A stretch of DNA of 64,000 nt from Sphingobacterium bovisgrunnientis (lineage in GTDB: Bacteria > Bacteroidota > Bacteroidia > Sphingobacteriales > Sphingobacteriaceae). A program made the translations under genes and the position numbers. The notes beneath the pieces were generated by a model. The model was not told where the DNA came from. It saw only the letters and a list, made by a program, of their open reading frames with translations, and made no database searches. The DNA lies in assembly GCF_009829085.1 (NCBI RefSeq), contig NZ_WUQY01000022.1, positions 1 through 64,000 of the forward strand, given 5' to 3'. Numbering within the stretch: position 1 is the first letter of the stretch; each line of letters begins with the position of its first letter. Below, one piece after another: positions 16,868-25,561 of this stretch.

Positions 16868-18028
16868 ATGGAAATTCAAGTAGCGAAAAGATTACAACAT
16901 ACAGAAGAATATTACTTTTCGAAGAAATTAAGAGAGATAGATGAGATGAATAAAGCAGGTGCTCAAGTGATTAACCTTGGGATAGGAAGTCCTGACTTAC
17001 CGCCTCATCCTGAAGTGATAAAAGTGTTGAGCGAACAAGCGGCACAAAACAATACACACGGCTATCAAAATTACAAAGGCGCTCCTGTCCTTCGTCAAGC
17101 TATGGCTGACTGGTATACGCGCTACTATGGTGTGACTCTTGATTCAAATACTGAGATTTTACCATTAATCGGTTCCAAAGAAGGAATTGTACATATCTGC
17201 ATGACTTATCTTCAAGAAGGTGATGAAGTTTTAATACCAAATCCAGGCTACCCCGCATATACAAGCGCGGTTCGCGTGACTGGTGCAGCTCCTATTCCAT
17301 ATGCACTGACCTTAGAAAATAATTGGTTGGTAGATTTTGAAGAATTGGAAAAACGTGATTTATCGAACGTCAAGATGATGTGGATTAATTATCCGCATAT
17401 GCCTACAGGGGCATTAGCAAATAAAGAATTCTTCAAAAAAGTAATAGCTTTCGGTAAGAAACACAATATCCTAATTTGTCATGACAATCCGTATAGCTTT
17501 ATCTTAAATGATTCTCCAGAAAGTATTCTGTCTGTGGAAGGCGCGAAAGATGTGGCGATAGAATTGAATTCTCTGAGTAAATCATCCAATATGGCTGGAT
17601 GGCGTATTGGAATGTTGGTGGCAAATGAAGCACGTATCGGAGAGATTCTGCGTTTCAAGAGCAATATGGATTCAGGGATGTTTTTACCCATGCAATTAGC
17701 TGCCGCAAAAGCATTGAGTTTAGACAAATCATGGTATACACAGCTAAATGATGAATATTCTGAGCGTCGCAAAACAGTATTTGAAATCATGGATTTGTTA
17801 AATTGCACATACGATTTGAATCAAGTTGGGTTATTCGTCTGGGCACAGATTCCAAAAGGCTTCAAAAACTCCTATGAACTTTGCGATAAAATTCTTTATG
17901 ATGCTAAAGTTTTTATTACGCCAGGTGGTATATTTGGCACTGCTGGTGAGCAATTTATACGCATAAGTCTATGTGCAAATAATGAAACTTTAGAAAAAGC
18001 CATAGCTCGAATTAAGGCAAATATTTAA
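16868..18028 (+). CDS. PLP-dependent class I aminotransferase (probably aromatic branch)
   Basis: A 386-residue fold-type I aminotransferase. PLP Schiff-base Lys238 is in LNSLSKSSNMAGWRIG. Asp206 and Tyr209 are in HDNPYS, and the substrate-carboxylate Arg365 is in FIRISL. The usual NPTG motif reads NYPHMPTG (174-181), so the residue normally Asn is Met178. It lies 22 bp upstream of tyrA, which in Bacteroidota suggests transamination of prephenate, arogenate or aromatic keto acids. Alternatives are aspartate or LL-diaminopimelate aminotransferase relatives. Confidence 0.87.
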   Translation: MEIQVAKRLQHTEEYYFSKKLREIDEMNKAGAQVINLGIGSPDLPPHPEVIKVLSEQAAQNNTHGYQNYKGAPVLRQAMADWYTRYYGVTLDSNTEILPLIGSKEGIVHICMTYLQEGDEVLIPNPGYPAYTSAVRVTGAAPIPYALTLENNWLVDFEELEKRDLSNVKMMWINYPHMPTGALANKEFFKKVIAFGKKHNILICHDNPYSFILNDSPESILSVEGAKDVAIELNSLSKSSNMAGWRIGMLVANEARIGEILRFKSNMDSGMFLPMQLAAAKALSLDKSWYTQLNDEYSERRKTVFEIMDLLNCTYDLNQVGLFVWAQIPKGFKNSYELCDKILYDAKVFITPGGIFGTAGEQFIRISLCANNETLEKAIARIKANI

Positions 18029-18050
18029 CACGATTAGAAATAATAAAAAT

Positions 18051-18890
18051 ATGAATATAGCTATCGTCGGAATAGGTTTGATAGGTGGTTCTGTTGCTCT
18101 CCGACTTAAGGAAACTGGATTCGTGCAAAAAGTCATCGGTGTGGATAAAAGCGAAATCAATCAAAACAAAGCTTTACAACTGGGGTTGGTTGACGAAATT
18201 CAAGACTTAGATAATGCAATTGCATCTTGTAAAATTATTGTTTTGACAACTCCTGTAGATGCCATTATGCAATTGGCTCCCTATATTTTGGACAAAATTA
18301 CCGATCAGGTAGTCATTGATATGGGCTCTACAAAAATCAATATCTTGCAAAAAATTGCGGATCATCCGAATCGTGGTCGATATGTAGCAGCGCACCCAAT
18401 GGCTGGTACTGAATATTCTGGTCCTGAAGCTGCATTGCCGAACTTGTTTAAAGACAAGAACATGGTGTATGTAGAAGCATTCAAATCAGATGAAGATGCT
18501 TTTGATCTGGCAGATGCTTTGACGGATTCCTTGGAGATGAAATCTCTATTTATGAATGCGGAAGAGCATGATGTACATACGGCATATGTGTCGCATATTT
18601 CGCACTTGACATCTTTTGCATTAGCGTTAACGGTATTAGAAAAGGAAAAATCACAAGGTAGGATTTTTGAATTAGCGGGTTCGGGTTTTGAGTCGACTGT
18701 CCGTTTGGCAAAATCTTCTCCTGATATGTGGACACCTATTTTCAAACAAAATAGAGAGAATGTATTGGAAGTGTTAGAAGAACATATCAAACAGCTGCAG
18801 AAATTGCACAATAAACTTGAGAAAGAGGATTACGATGGTCTTCATAAGCTTATTAAAAAGTCAAATAAAATTAAACGAATTATCAAATAA
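18051..18890 (+). CDS. tyrA: Prephenate dehydrogenase
   Basis: NAD(P)-dependent enzyme converting prephenate (or arogenate) to the tyrosine precursor. The N-terminal Rossmann motif GIGLIGGSVALRL occupies residues 7-19. The HPMAGTEYSGPEAA catalytic block holds the His and the substrate-binding region, and a helical dimerisation domain follows. No ACT or chorismate mutase domain is fused (279 residues). The stop overlaps the ATG of the next gene by one base (TAATG). pheA and a DAHP synthase/chorismate mutase gene are absent from the immediate surroundings. Confidence 0.94.
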   Translation: MNIAIVGIGLIGGSVALRLKETGFVQKVIGVDKSEINQNKALQLGLVDEIQDLDNAIASCKIIVLTTPVDAIMQLAPYILDKITDQVVIDMGSTKINILQKIADHPNRGRYVAAHPMAGTEYSGPEAALPNLFKDKNMVYVEAFKSDEDAFDLADALTDSLEMKSLFMNAEEHDVHTAYVSHISHLTSFALALTVLEKEKSQGRIFELAGSGFESTVRLAKSSPDMWTPIFKQNRENVLEVLEEHIKQLQKLHNKLEKEDYDGLHKLIKKSNKIKRIIK

Positions 18891-19420
18891 TGCACTTTAC
18901 GCCACTTGAAAATGCGCTTGTTTCTTTAAGAAAATTAGAGAGAAAAGATTTTGATGCACTTTTTCAAGTGGCTTCTGATCCTGTTATTTGGAAAGATCAT
19001 CCCGATTTTACACGATATACATCAGAAGGATTTAAAATATATTTTGAACACTTACTAAATACGAATTATCCATTGATAGTTATCGATAAGAATTCAAATA
19101 AAGTTATCGGTGCTACATCTTATTATGAGCATAATCCTCAAGAAAAAAGCATTGCTATTGGCTACACGTTTTTAGCGATGTCGCATCGAGGTGGTAAATT
19201 CAATCGGTCCATGAAACAGTTAATGATTGATTATGCTTTCCAGTATGTAAACCAAATAATTTTTCATGTTCGATCCACTAATTTCAGATCACAAGCTGCT
19301 TTACATAAAACCGGTGCACGCAAAACAAAAGAATACCCCTTACCAAGTGATCCAAATAGTATTCAATATGTATATGGGATCGATAAAAAAGAGTATTTAA
19401 CCTCTTCCGCGCTCCACTAA
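18890..19420 (+). CDS. GNAT acetyltransferase (RimJ/RimL-like)
   Basis: A 176-residue GNAT-fold protein opening with LRKLERKDFDALFQVASDP and carrying the beta4-beta5 pattern IAIGYTFLAMSHRGGKFN. The acetyl-CoA loop reads HRGGKFN instead of the usual RGxGxG, so binding may be atypical. NFRSQAALHKTGARK is the typical C-terminal helix. Its ATG overlaps the tyrA stop, indicating translational coupling. The 3' end overlaps the convergent neighbour by 24 bp. The substrate is unknown. Confidence 0.87.
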   Translation: MHFTPLENALVSLRKLERKDFDALFQVASDPVIWKDHPDFTRYTSEGFKIYFEHLLNTNYPLIVIDKNSNKVIGATSYYEHNPQEKSIAIGYTFLAMSHRGGKFNRSMKQLMIDYAFQYVNQIIFHVRSTNFRSQAALHKTGARKTKEYPLPSDPNSIQYVYGIDKKEYLTSSALH

Positions 19421-19990
19421 AACCATTAAAGCCAAACTTAGCACAAATCTTTCTTCGTTGACATCGCTTGTAGTTAATTTTTCTACTGTAAATTTTCTTC
19501 CAAAAAATGAAGGTTCTTTTCTGATTTCAAACAAAGCTTCTCCCTCTGTTGTAGACAGAATATAAGAAGGATTAAATACATAGCCTGATAGCATTCCAAT
19601 TATTGGAATTTCACCAAAGATTCCATCCCACATTTTGACAAAAGCATTTTTTTCTTGAATAGTGCTATCATGATTTTCCTGCTCATTCATCAATTTGAAT
19701 GTAGCTTTCCAAAACGATCGAATACTTTTTCTTCTCACCGAACCTACAACATTTCCTTGTGTATTTGTTATGGTAAAAGTCTGCTGAAAATCAATGAGTC
19801 TATTAGATTTAATTTCATACAGCAGTTCATTTCTAGAAGAATCGCTATATACTTTCATTTGATCTCTCCACGTCAAAATCTTTTCACGCACATAGAAAAG
19901 CGTATTTCCTAAGGCATCTTTAGCTTCAAAATCATTTGATAATGTACCAATCTTAAATTTAAAACTCAGCGGGTAATTATATGGCGTCAT
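19397..19990 (-). CDS. LURP-one/scramblase-like domain protein
   Basis: A 197-residue cytosolic protein that fits the LURP-one-related (Tubby/scramblase-like) fold: repeated short strands such as LSFKFKIGTLSNDFEAKDALG, LFYVREKILTW, FTITNTQGNVVGSVRRK and a C-terminal hydrophobic helix (FVLSLALMVLVERG). Bacterial members have no settled function. It overlaps the convergent GNAT gene tail to tail. Assignment rests on the pattern of alternating strand and Asp-Gly turns and is moderate. Confidence 0.65.
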   Translation of the reverse strand: MTPYNYPLSFKFKIGTLSNDFEAKDALGNTLFYVREKILTWRDQMKVYSDSSRNELLYEIKSNRLIDFQQTFTITNTQGNVVGSVRRKSIRSFWKATFKLMNEQENHDSTIQEKNAFVKMWDGIFGEIPIIGMLSGYVFNPSYILSTTEGEALFEIRKEPSFFGRKFTVEKLTTSDVNEERFVLSLALMVLVERGRG

Positions 19991-20022
19991 AATTATCAGT
20001 TTTCAATTGACAAAATATAAAA

Positions 20023-20050
20023 AATCCCAAACATTGTGATGTTCGGGATT
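20023..20050 (-). terminator. Terminator of the four-helix membrane protein gene
   Basis: A 12-bp stem with one mismatch (20023-20034 with 20039-20050) and a 4-nt loop. On the minus strand GGGATT is followed by an unbroken run of T. It lies 22 bp beyond the stop at 20072. Confidence 0.85.
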
Positions 20051-20071
20051 AACATTTTTAAAATATAATAT

Positions 20072-20602
20072 CTAATACTTAAATTTTAACTTATCAAATA
20101 CTTTTGACCACAACCAAATTGGACCTATTATGAGTAAGCTCCAAAAATCCTTACCTGATACAGATTTTTCCTTTTTAGTGTAAACCCATAAGCCTAGTAA
20201 TCCTACTATTGCAATAATGGAACAAACCAAAATAACAGTTGGTCCACCGTCACGTTCTACATATTCCAATTGTACGATAAAAAAGCTCATGATTGCAATA
20301 GAAAATAATGCCGCATACGATAAAGTAGGTGCTAATTTCAAGTAAAAATAAACGATAATAGCAATATAAAATGACCCCCAATTTAAAAAAGTCTGTGCGT
20401 TCATCTTCTTAAGAAATTCCAATTGTGGAAATGGAATCATCCATACTAGCCCCATTACACCAAAAAAAGCAAGTGTAAGAAAAAAAGCATACAGAGATTT
20501 ATTTCCTTGAAAGGTATTATCTAAAATTTTGAATTGAATATCTACTTCTCGCTGTATATTGTTGGCATCTTTGTTTTCGTTTTTCTTTGCTATTTTTTTC
20601 AT
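20072..20602 (-). CDS. Four-helix integral membrane protein, unknown
   Basis: A 176-residue protein I do not recognise. A charged N-terminus (1-36) precedes four hydrophobic segments (about 39-57, 72-90, 93-113 and 124-142) and a short C-terminal segment near the end (SLLIIGPIWLWSKVF). It has its own -7 element only 4 nt before the ATG, and its own terminator, so it is monocistronic and possibly leaderless. No domain motif supports a function. Confidence 0.75.
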   Translation of the reverse strand: MKKIAKKNENKDANNIQREVDIQFKILDNTFQGNKSLYAFFLTLAFFGVMGLVWMIPFPQLEFLKKMNAQTFLNWGSFYIAIIVYFYLKLAPTLSYAALFSIAIMSFFIVQLEYVERDGGPTVILVCSIIAIVGLLGLWVYTKKEKSVSGKDFWSLLIIGPIWLWSKVFDKLKFKY

Positions 20603-20606
20603 AAAG

Positions 20607-20614
20607 CAAATCTA
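20607..20614 (-). promoter_or_regulatory. -7 element leaving almost no leader
   Basis: Minus-strand TAGATTTG, an exact TAnnTTTG match, with only four bases between it and the ATG at 20602. If used, the transcript would be leaderless or nearly so. Confidence 0.5.
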
Positions 20615-20854
20615 AACATTATTGCAAAATTAATTGTATGCATTTTTTTACAAAGCATTTTTATAAGCGCTGCAACTAATAACTTAAATAGTTTAAGCTG
20701 CAAGTTAGTCATCCTAAAACAAAAAACTAAATCTTAAATATTTTATTTTGAACAAAATTCCAATCACAACAGAGAAACTAATTATCTCATTATGATATTT
20801 ATTGCAAACCAATAAAATTTTACACTAAAAATAATAAAAAGCACTATTTATAGG

Positions 20855-20862
20855 TATATTTG
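20855..20862 (+). promoter_or_regulatory. Candidate -7 element for the PAS-LuxR gene
   Basis: TATATTTG, an exact TAnnTTTG match, 25 nt before ATG 20888. The rest of the 20603-20887 gap is AT-rich; it also holds a CTTAAA-TAG-TTTAAG inverted repeat at 20683-20697 and nothing else I can name. Confidence 0.5.
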
Positions 20863-20887
20863 GCTTACCAAACAACTACCCTATAAT

Positions 20888-21586
20888 ATGTCTATTGAAA
20901 TTAAAAATGAAAAATGGAAAAATCTCTTCGATAAACAAAGTTCTAAAACAACTACAGAAGAAGAGAACAAATCATTAGTCGACAGTTACTATTTTATTTT
21001 TGACTGCCAAACAAATTTTATATCATTTATGAATACAGCATTTCATATCATCACTGGTTATAATGCATCCACGTTCACGGTCGAAGATTTGATTGAAATT
21101 ATTCATCCTGAGGATAAAAATTATTTTTTCGAATGCGAAGAGAAAGATTTGTTATTTAAAAATAAATTAAGATTCAATGAGCATTTCAATTATTTATATT
21201 CTTATACGTACAGGATAAAAACTATTGAGGGATATTATATTACAATTAAACAAACTTGCCAGGCATTAGAAGTTAATAATAAAGGTGATTTAACAAAAAC
21301 ACTCGTAATACATCAGCGCATTAATGAGTATGTAGATAAGCCGATAAATGACCATAGAATTTACGATAAAACTAGAAATATTTTTCTCGATACAGAGAAT
21401 TGCTATAAGTTAACTAAAAGGGAGTTAGAAATATTGAGATTAGTTCAAGATGGTCTCAACAGTACAGAAATCGCAGATAAACTTTGTACAAGTAAATATA
21501 CGGTAGATACGCATCGTAAAAATATTCTTAACAAAACGAATTCAAACAACTTTATCGATTTGATAAGAAAACTTTCACAAGCATAA
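20888..21586 (+). CDS. PAS-domain LuxR-type transcription regulator
   Basis: A 232-residue regulator. Residues about 30-150 fit a PAS fold (SYYFIFDCQTNFISFMNTAF, then IIHPEDKNYF). Residues 172-230 form a LuxR/GerE helix-turn-helix (KLTKRELEILRLVQDGLNSTEIADKL, then TVDTHRKNILNK). There is no receiver or kinase domain, so a direct small-molecule or redox sensor is plausible. It is monocistronic by position, between an upstream -7 element and a hairpin after the stop. Targets are unknown. Confidence 0.87.
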   Translation: MSIEIKNEKWKNLFDKQSSKTTTEEENKSLVDSYYFIFDCQTNFISFMNTAFHIITGYNASTFTVEDLIEIIHPEDKNYFFECEEKDLLFKNKLRFNEHFNYLYSYTYRIKTIEGYYITIKQTCQALEVNNKGDLTKTLVIHQRINEYVDKPINDHRIYDKTRNIFLDTENCYKLTKRELEILRLVQDGLNSTEIADKLCTSKYTVDTHRKNILNKTNSNNFIDLIRKLSQA

Positions 21587-21605
21587 ATAAGGCTTATAAA
21601 TAAAA

Positions 21606-21635
21606 AGAGTTCTTGAAATTTCTTTCAAGAACTCT
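21606..21635. terminator. Shared terminator of convergent LuxR and GNAT genes
   Basis: Perfect 13-bp stem (21606-21618 with 21623-21635) and a 4-nt loop between converging genes. The T-run is on the minus-strand side, so it serves the GNAT gene best and the LuxR gene weakly. Confidence 0.85.
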
Positions 21636-21660
21636 ACTAATCCCAAATTACATAAAAAAT

Positions 21661-21942
21661 TTATCCTAGCACATCCCGAATATCGATATCTTTATCGAAC
21701 ATCGTTTTGGCAAATGGACATAACGGAACTATCTTAATATTATGTTCTCGTGCGAAATCTACCGCTTTAGATAAAAGAATTTTCCCTATTCCTTTACCTT
21801 TCTGATTTTCATCAACCTCGGTGTGATCTATTATTATTTTATCAGATCCTGCTTTTGAATAGGTCATTTCACCTATTTTTTTTCCTTCTTCTATTGCCGT
21901 AAATGATCCTTTGTGACCGATTTCTTCTTGTTTTATTACCAT
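21661..21942 (-). CDS. Small GNAT-like acetyltransferase (YjdJ type)
   Basis: A 93-residue short GNAT of the YjdJ family. It carries the acetyl-CoA loop QKGKGIG in DENQKGKGIGKILLSKAVDFA and the characteristic PLCPFAKTMFDKD near the C-terminus. Such proteins are thought to bind acetyl-CoA but lack most of a GNAT N-terminal half, and their substrate is unknown. It has its own terminator and lies alone between two convergent and divergent neighbours. Confidence 0.87.
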   Translation of the reverse strand: MVIKQEEIGHKGSFTAIEEGKKIGEMTYSKAGSDKIIIDHTEVDENQKGKGIGKILLSKAVDFAREHNIKIVPLCPFAKTMFDKDIDIRDVLG

Positions 21943-22031
21943 AGCTCTAATTATCCGTTATCATATACAACAATAATCACTTTATAATTGTTTTATTTAT
22001 ACACTTAATAGTGATTTACAAAGGATTCTAC

Positions 22032-22039
22032 TATTTTTG
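22032..22039 (+). promoter_or_regulatory. Candidate -7 element for the Omp85-like/TonB receptor pair
   Basis: TATTTTTG, an exact TAnnTTTG match, 35 nt upstream of ATG 22075. Confidence 0.5.
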
Positions 22040-22074
22040 TCGATTAGTATCTATACAATCAGCACTTACATCCA

Positions 22075-23397
22075 ATGACATTGAAACTTTACCGCAATAT
22101 ATTAAACTCACTAATTTTAACTCTTATAATTGGTTTATCTACCGCCAAGGCTCAAATGATAGAGAATAATCCACCATTAGATACATTGAAAAATATAAAC
22201 TTAATGGTTATAGATTCGCTACAAATCCCTGATACTCTTTACGATGTTGTAGATTTATTTAAAGATATAAATCCTATACGCAATAAAAGTAAAGAAAATT
22301 TTTCAAAAAAACGTTCACCAATTTCATATTTACCAAATATAAATTATAATCCAAGTATAGGATTTCAAATCGGTGTAAAAGCTGTAGGCGGTGTTTATTT
22401 TGGAGATAAGAAAAACACGAGTATGTCTGTTTTTGCTACAGCCTTGAACTATACCACGCAAGGAATCATAGTAGGCTATTTATTTCATGACACCTATACA
22501 CGAGAAAATAATTGGAACCTTAAAGGGAGTTTGCATATTGCGAAGATGGTTGGGCTAGATTATGGTCTCGGAATGGGAGTACCAATAGAGAATCCTACGG
22601 ATGAAGAGGTTATCTTGACTAATCCCGAAAGGACACGATATGTCAACAATTACACAGTATATGGGTTTAGCGAACGGATTTATAGACAATTATCTGATAA
22701 TCTATTCCTTGGCGCAGGAGTTTACTTCGATTTGAAAAGAAATATTCGAACAGTAGGTGGATCTGAAAACAATCCGCTCGAAGCATACAGTGTAAAATAT
22801 GGCTACAATCCAGAAATGAATAACAATAATGGATTGATGGTGAACTTGCAATATATGACTCGTGATAATCCAAATAGTGCATATAAAGGTATCTACACGG
22901 ATGTAGTGCTCCGTGCCAATCAAACATGGTTAGGGAGTTCACAAGAAGGATTTCAGTTGTTAACCGATTTTAGAAAATATTGGCAATTATCACAAAGAAC
23001 ACCAAATCACGTATTGGCATTTTGGTATTATGGATCTTATAATGTGGGTGGAGACCTAGGGTATTTGGATTTACCCGGAACAGGAAAAGATCCCTATGCA
23101 AGATCAGGACGCGGTTATACCAATGGTTACTTCAAAGGTAAATCCTATGCCTATGGCGAATTGGAATATAGATTCCCCATTCTGCGTAATCAATTCTTAA
23201 GCGGTGTTGTATTTGGAAATATTCAAACTATAGACGACAAAATTGGCAGCAAGCTGTTCAGACAATGGCAGCCTGCGGGTGGTGTAGGACTGCGTGTATT
23301 ATTCAATAAATTGACACGAACCAACTTATGTATCGATTATGCATTCGGTAAATTTGGACAAAAAGGTTTATTTTTAGGCCTTAACGAAGCTTTCTAA
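22075..23397 (+). CDS. Outer-membrane barrel protein, Omp85/BamA C-terminal type
   Basis: A 440-residue exported protein: signal peptide to about residue 26 (STAKAQ), a linker, then a beta-barrel. The C-terminal third has the Omp85 signature (RGYTNGYFKGKSYAYGELEYRFPI, the RGY-x-G region) and a terminal phenylalanine. No POTRA domains are visible, so it is not BamA itself; it resembles POTRA-less surface-antigen proteins. It sits 14 bp upstream of a TonB-dependent receptor and is likely co-transcribed. The role is unknown. Confidence 0.83.
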   Translation: MTLKLYRNILNSLILTLIIGLSTAKAQMIENNPPLDTLKNINLMVIDSLQIPDTLYDVVDLFKDINPIRNKSKENFSKKRSPISYLPNINYNPSIGFQIGVKAVGGVYFGDKKNTSMSVFATALNYTTQGIIVGYLFHDTYTRENNWNLKGSLHIAKMVGLDYGLGMGVPIENPTDEEVILTNPERTRYVNNYTVYGFSERIYRQLSDNLFLGAGVYFDLKRNIRTVGGSENNPLEAYSVKYGYNPEMNNNNGLMVNLQYMTRDNPNSAYKGIYTDVVLRANQTWLGSSQEGFQLLTDFRKYWQLSQRTPNHVLAFWYYGSYNVGGDLGYLDLPGTGKDPYARSGRGYTNGYFKGKSYAYGELEYRFPILRNQFLSGVVFGNIQTIDDKIGSKLFRQWQPAGGVGLRVLFNKLTRTNLCIDYAFGKFGQKGLFLGLNEAF

Positions 23398-23411
23398 TTT
23401 AAAATTTATTT

Positions 23412-25487
23412 ATGAAATATTGTTTATTAAGTATTTTACTTACTTCTTCACACTTATTATTTGCCCAGACAGATACCTTAAATAATGAAAATATTGAATT
23501 GCAACCCGTAGAAGTCAAACAATATTTCAGCAAGCAAGCAGTCTTGCAATTAACAAATAGCGCACATACTATCTCTAGATCAGTATTGCAATCACAAAGC
23601 CCTGTAGCTCTAACATCCGCAATAAACACCGTTGCAGGGATTCGAATGGAAGAGCGATCACCAGGTTCATACCGTATAGGAATGCGAGGTAGCTTAGTAC
23701 GTTCACCTTTTGGTATTCGAAATACAAAGATTTATATAGATGAATTGCCGTTGACGGATGCTGGAGGTAATACTTACTTGAATTTATTGGACCCCAATTC
23801 CCTTTATGCGATACATATTATTAAAGGACCGGATGGATCCTTATTTGGCGCTAATTCTGGTGGAGTAATACGTATAAATCCTTACGGCTATTCCAAGACT
23901 AATAACACAGTGGATTTACAATTATCTGCTGGATCATTTGGTCTATTCCAACAAAATTTAGGTATTAAGCAGAAAATAAGTGATAAATATAATCTGGCAT
24001 TCAATCAATCTTATTTGACTTCGGAAGGTTATAGAGATCATTCCGCTTTCCAACGGAAAACTTTTCAAACAGCCCAACAATACCAATATAATTCAAAAGG
24101 AGCATTAAAGCTATTTGCTTTGTACACGGATTTGGATTACCAAACACCAGGCGGTCTAACGCTAAAACAATACGAAGAAAACCCAAAAGCTGCAAGACCA
24201 GCAGCTGGACCGAATCCGAGTGCTGAAGAACAGCAAGCGACAATATATAACAAAACCATTTACGGTGGAATTAGCCACGAATATCAAATCTCAAACAATC
24301 TTTCACATTTTGTCGGTATTTTTGGATCGCACACTGATTTTGAAAATCCATTCATTACCAATTACGAATTTCGTACGGAGAAAAATTTAGGCGCACGAAC
24401 TTTCCTATCATATCAAGACAGTGACAAATCCATACCATTTCAATTCCAAATTGGTTTAGAAGCTCAAAATGCTTGGAACAAGATTGATAATTTTGACAAT
24501 AATAAAGGTATTGCTGGCGATCCGCAAGCGAATGATATCCTTGATAATCAACAATTAAATATCTTCTCCCGTGCACAAATTGATCTCACAAAAAATTGGA
24601 TGATTGAGGGATCACTAGGATGGAATAAAAATAGCATTACATATGAAACCCTCTATCCTACAGAGAATATTACTAAGAGTGATATAGCGTTTAAAGACGT
24701 CTGGATGCCGCGTATGGCAACTTCATATCAGCTTGCCAACACAATGGCAATTCGTGCCTCAATTTCAAAAGGCTACTCTACTCCTACCTTGGCAGAAGTT
24801 CGATCATCAGATAATACCATAAATACAAATTTATTAGCAGAAAGCGGTGTTAATTATGAATTAGGCTACAAAATTCAAGGCAAAAACAAACGCTGGCTTT
24901 TGGATTTAAGTATATATCAATACAATATGGATAGCGGTATTGTGCGCAATCTTAATGATGCAGGAGTAGAATTTTATGCGAATGCTGGCGAAATTAAACA
25001 AAAAGGTGCTGAATTATCGTTTTGGTCGCATTATGAACTCAATACTTCTATCGTAAAATCAATTCAATTTAATATTGCATTGGCATATAACCATTATAGA
25101 TTCGGTAATTACATAAATGGTACGACAAACTTTAGTGGAAATAAAATAACGTCTGTGCCTGATTGGACGCTTTCAAACTCACTGTTCTTGGTGTTTCCTA
25201 AACAATTTCAATTAAATATTTACCACAACCATACATCTACAATACCGCTTGATGATGCAAATACATTCTTTTCGGATGCGTACGATTTGGTTCAAGCCAA
25301 ATTAAACTGGAGTACACGCCTACCTAATCTTAATTCTAGACTTACATTTTTCATCGGAATTGATAATGTTTTGAATCAAAAATATAGTTTAGGAAATGAT
25401 ATCAATGCTTTCGGCGGAAGATTCTATAATGCTGCTGCTACACGCAATTATTACACGGGTCTAAAATTTTCATTTGAAAACAATTAA
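23412..25487 (+). CDS. TonB-dependent receptor
   Basis: A 691-residue outer-membrane receptor: signal peptide (1-18), plug domain from about residue 30 (ISRSVLQSQSPVALTSAINTVAGIRMEERSPGSYRIGMRG is one continuous plug stretch), then a 22-strand barrel ending in LKFSFENN. The N-terminal carboxypeptidase-like repeat and a TonB-C-like box are missing. That makes it more like siderophore/iron-type receptors than SusC-type. The substrate is unknown. Its partner is the adjacent Omp85-like barrel. Confidence 0.92.
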   Translation: MKYCLLSILLTSSHLLFAQTDTLNNENIELQPVEVKQYFSKQAVLQLTNSAHTISRSVLQSQSPVALTSAINTVAGIRMEERSPGSYRIGMRGSLVRSPFGIRNTKIYIDELPLTDAGGNTYLNLLDPNSLYAIHIIKGPDGSLFGANSGGVIRINPYGYSKTNNTVDLQLSAGSFGLFQQNLGIKQKISDKYNLAFNQSYLTSEGYRDHSAFQRKTFQTAQQYQYNSKGALKLFALYTDLDYQTPGGLTLKQYEENPKAARPAAGPNPSAEEQQATIYNKTIYGGISHEYQISNNLSHFVGIFGSHTDFENPFITNYEFRTEKNLGARTFLSYQDSDKSIPFQFQIGLEAQNAWNKIDNFDNNKGIAGDPQANDILDNQQLNIFSRAQIDLTKNWMIEGSLGWNKNSITYETLYPTENITKSDIAFKDVWMPRMATSYQLANTMAIRASISKGYSTPTLAEVRSSDNTINTNLLAESGVNYELGYKIQGKNKRWLLDLSIYQYNMDSGIVRNLNDAGVEFYANAGEIKQKGAELSFWSHYELNTSIVKSIQFNIALAYNHYRFGNYINGTTNFSGNKITSVPDWTLSNSLFLVFPKQFQLNIYHNHTSTIPLDDANTFFSDAYDLVQAKLNWSTRLPNLNSRLTFFIGIDNVLNQKYSLGNDINAFGGRFYNAAATRNYYTGLKFSFENN

Positions 25488-25561
25488 TTAACTTTAATGT
25501 ATAGTCTCTAAAACTTTTTTCGCAAACGTTTGTTCATTATATAAATCAACTTACGTGCACA

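Noticed and set aside
17479..17808. 109-codon antisense frame inside the aminotransferase
   Set aside because: Opposite to conserved PLP-enzyme coding sequence, without promoter or domain; shadow frame.
18362..18811. 149-codon open frame on the minus strand inside tyrA
   Set aside because: It lies fully inside the well-supported tyrA gene, has a biased Cys/Ser composition and no recognisable domain; a shadow frame.
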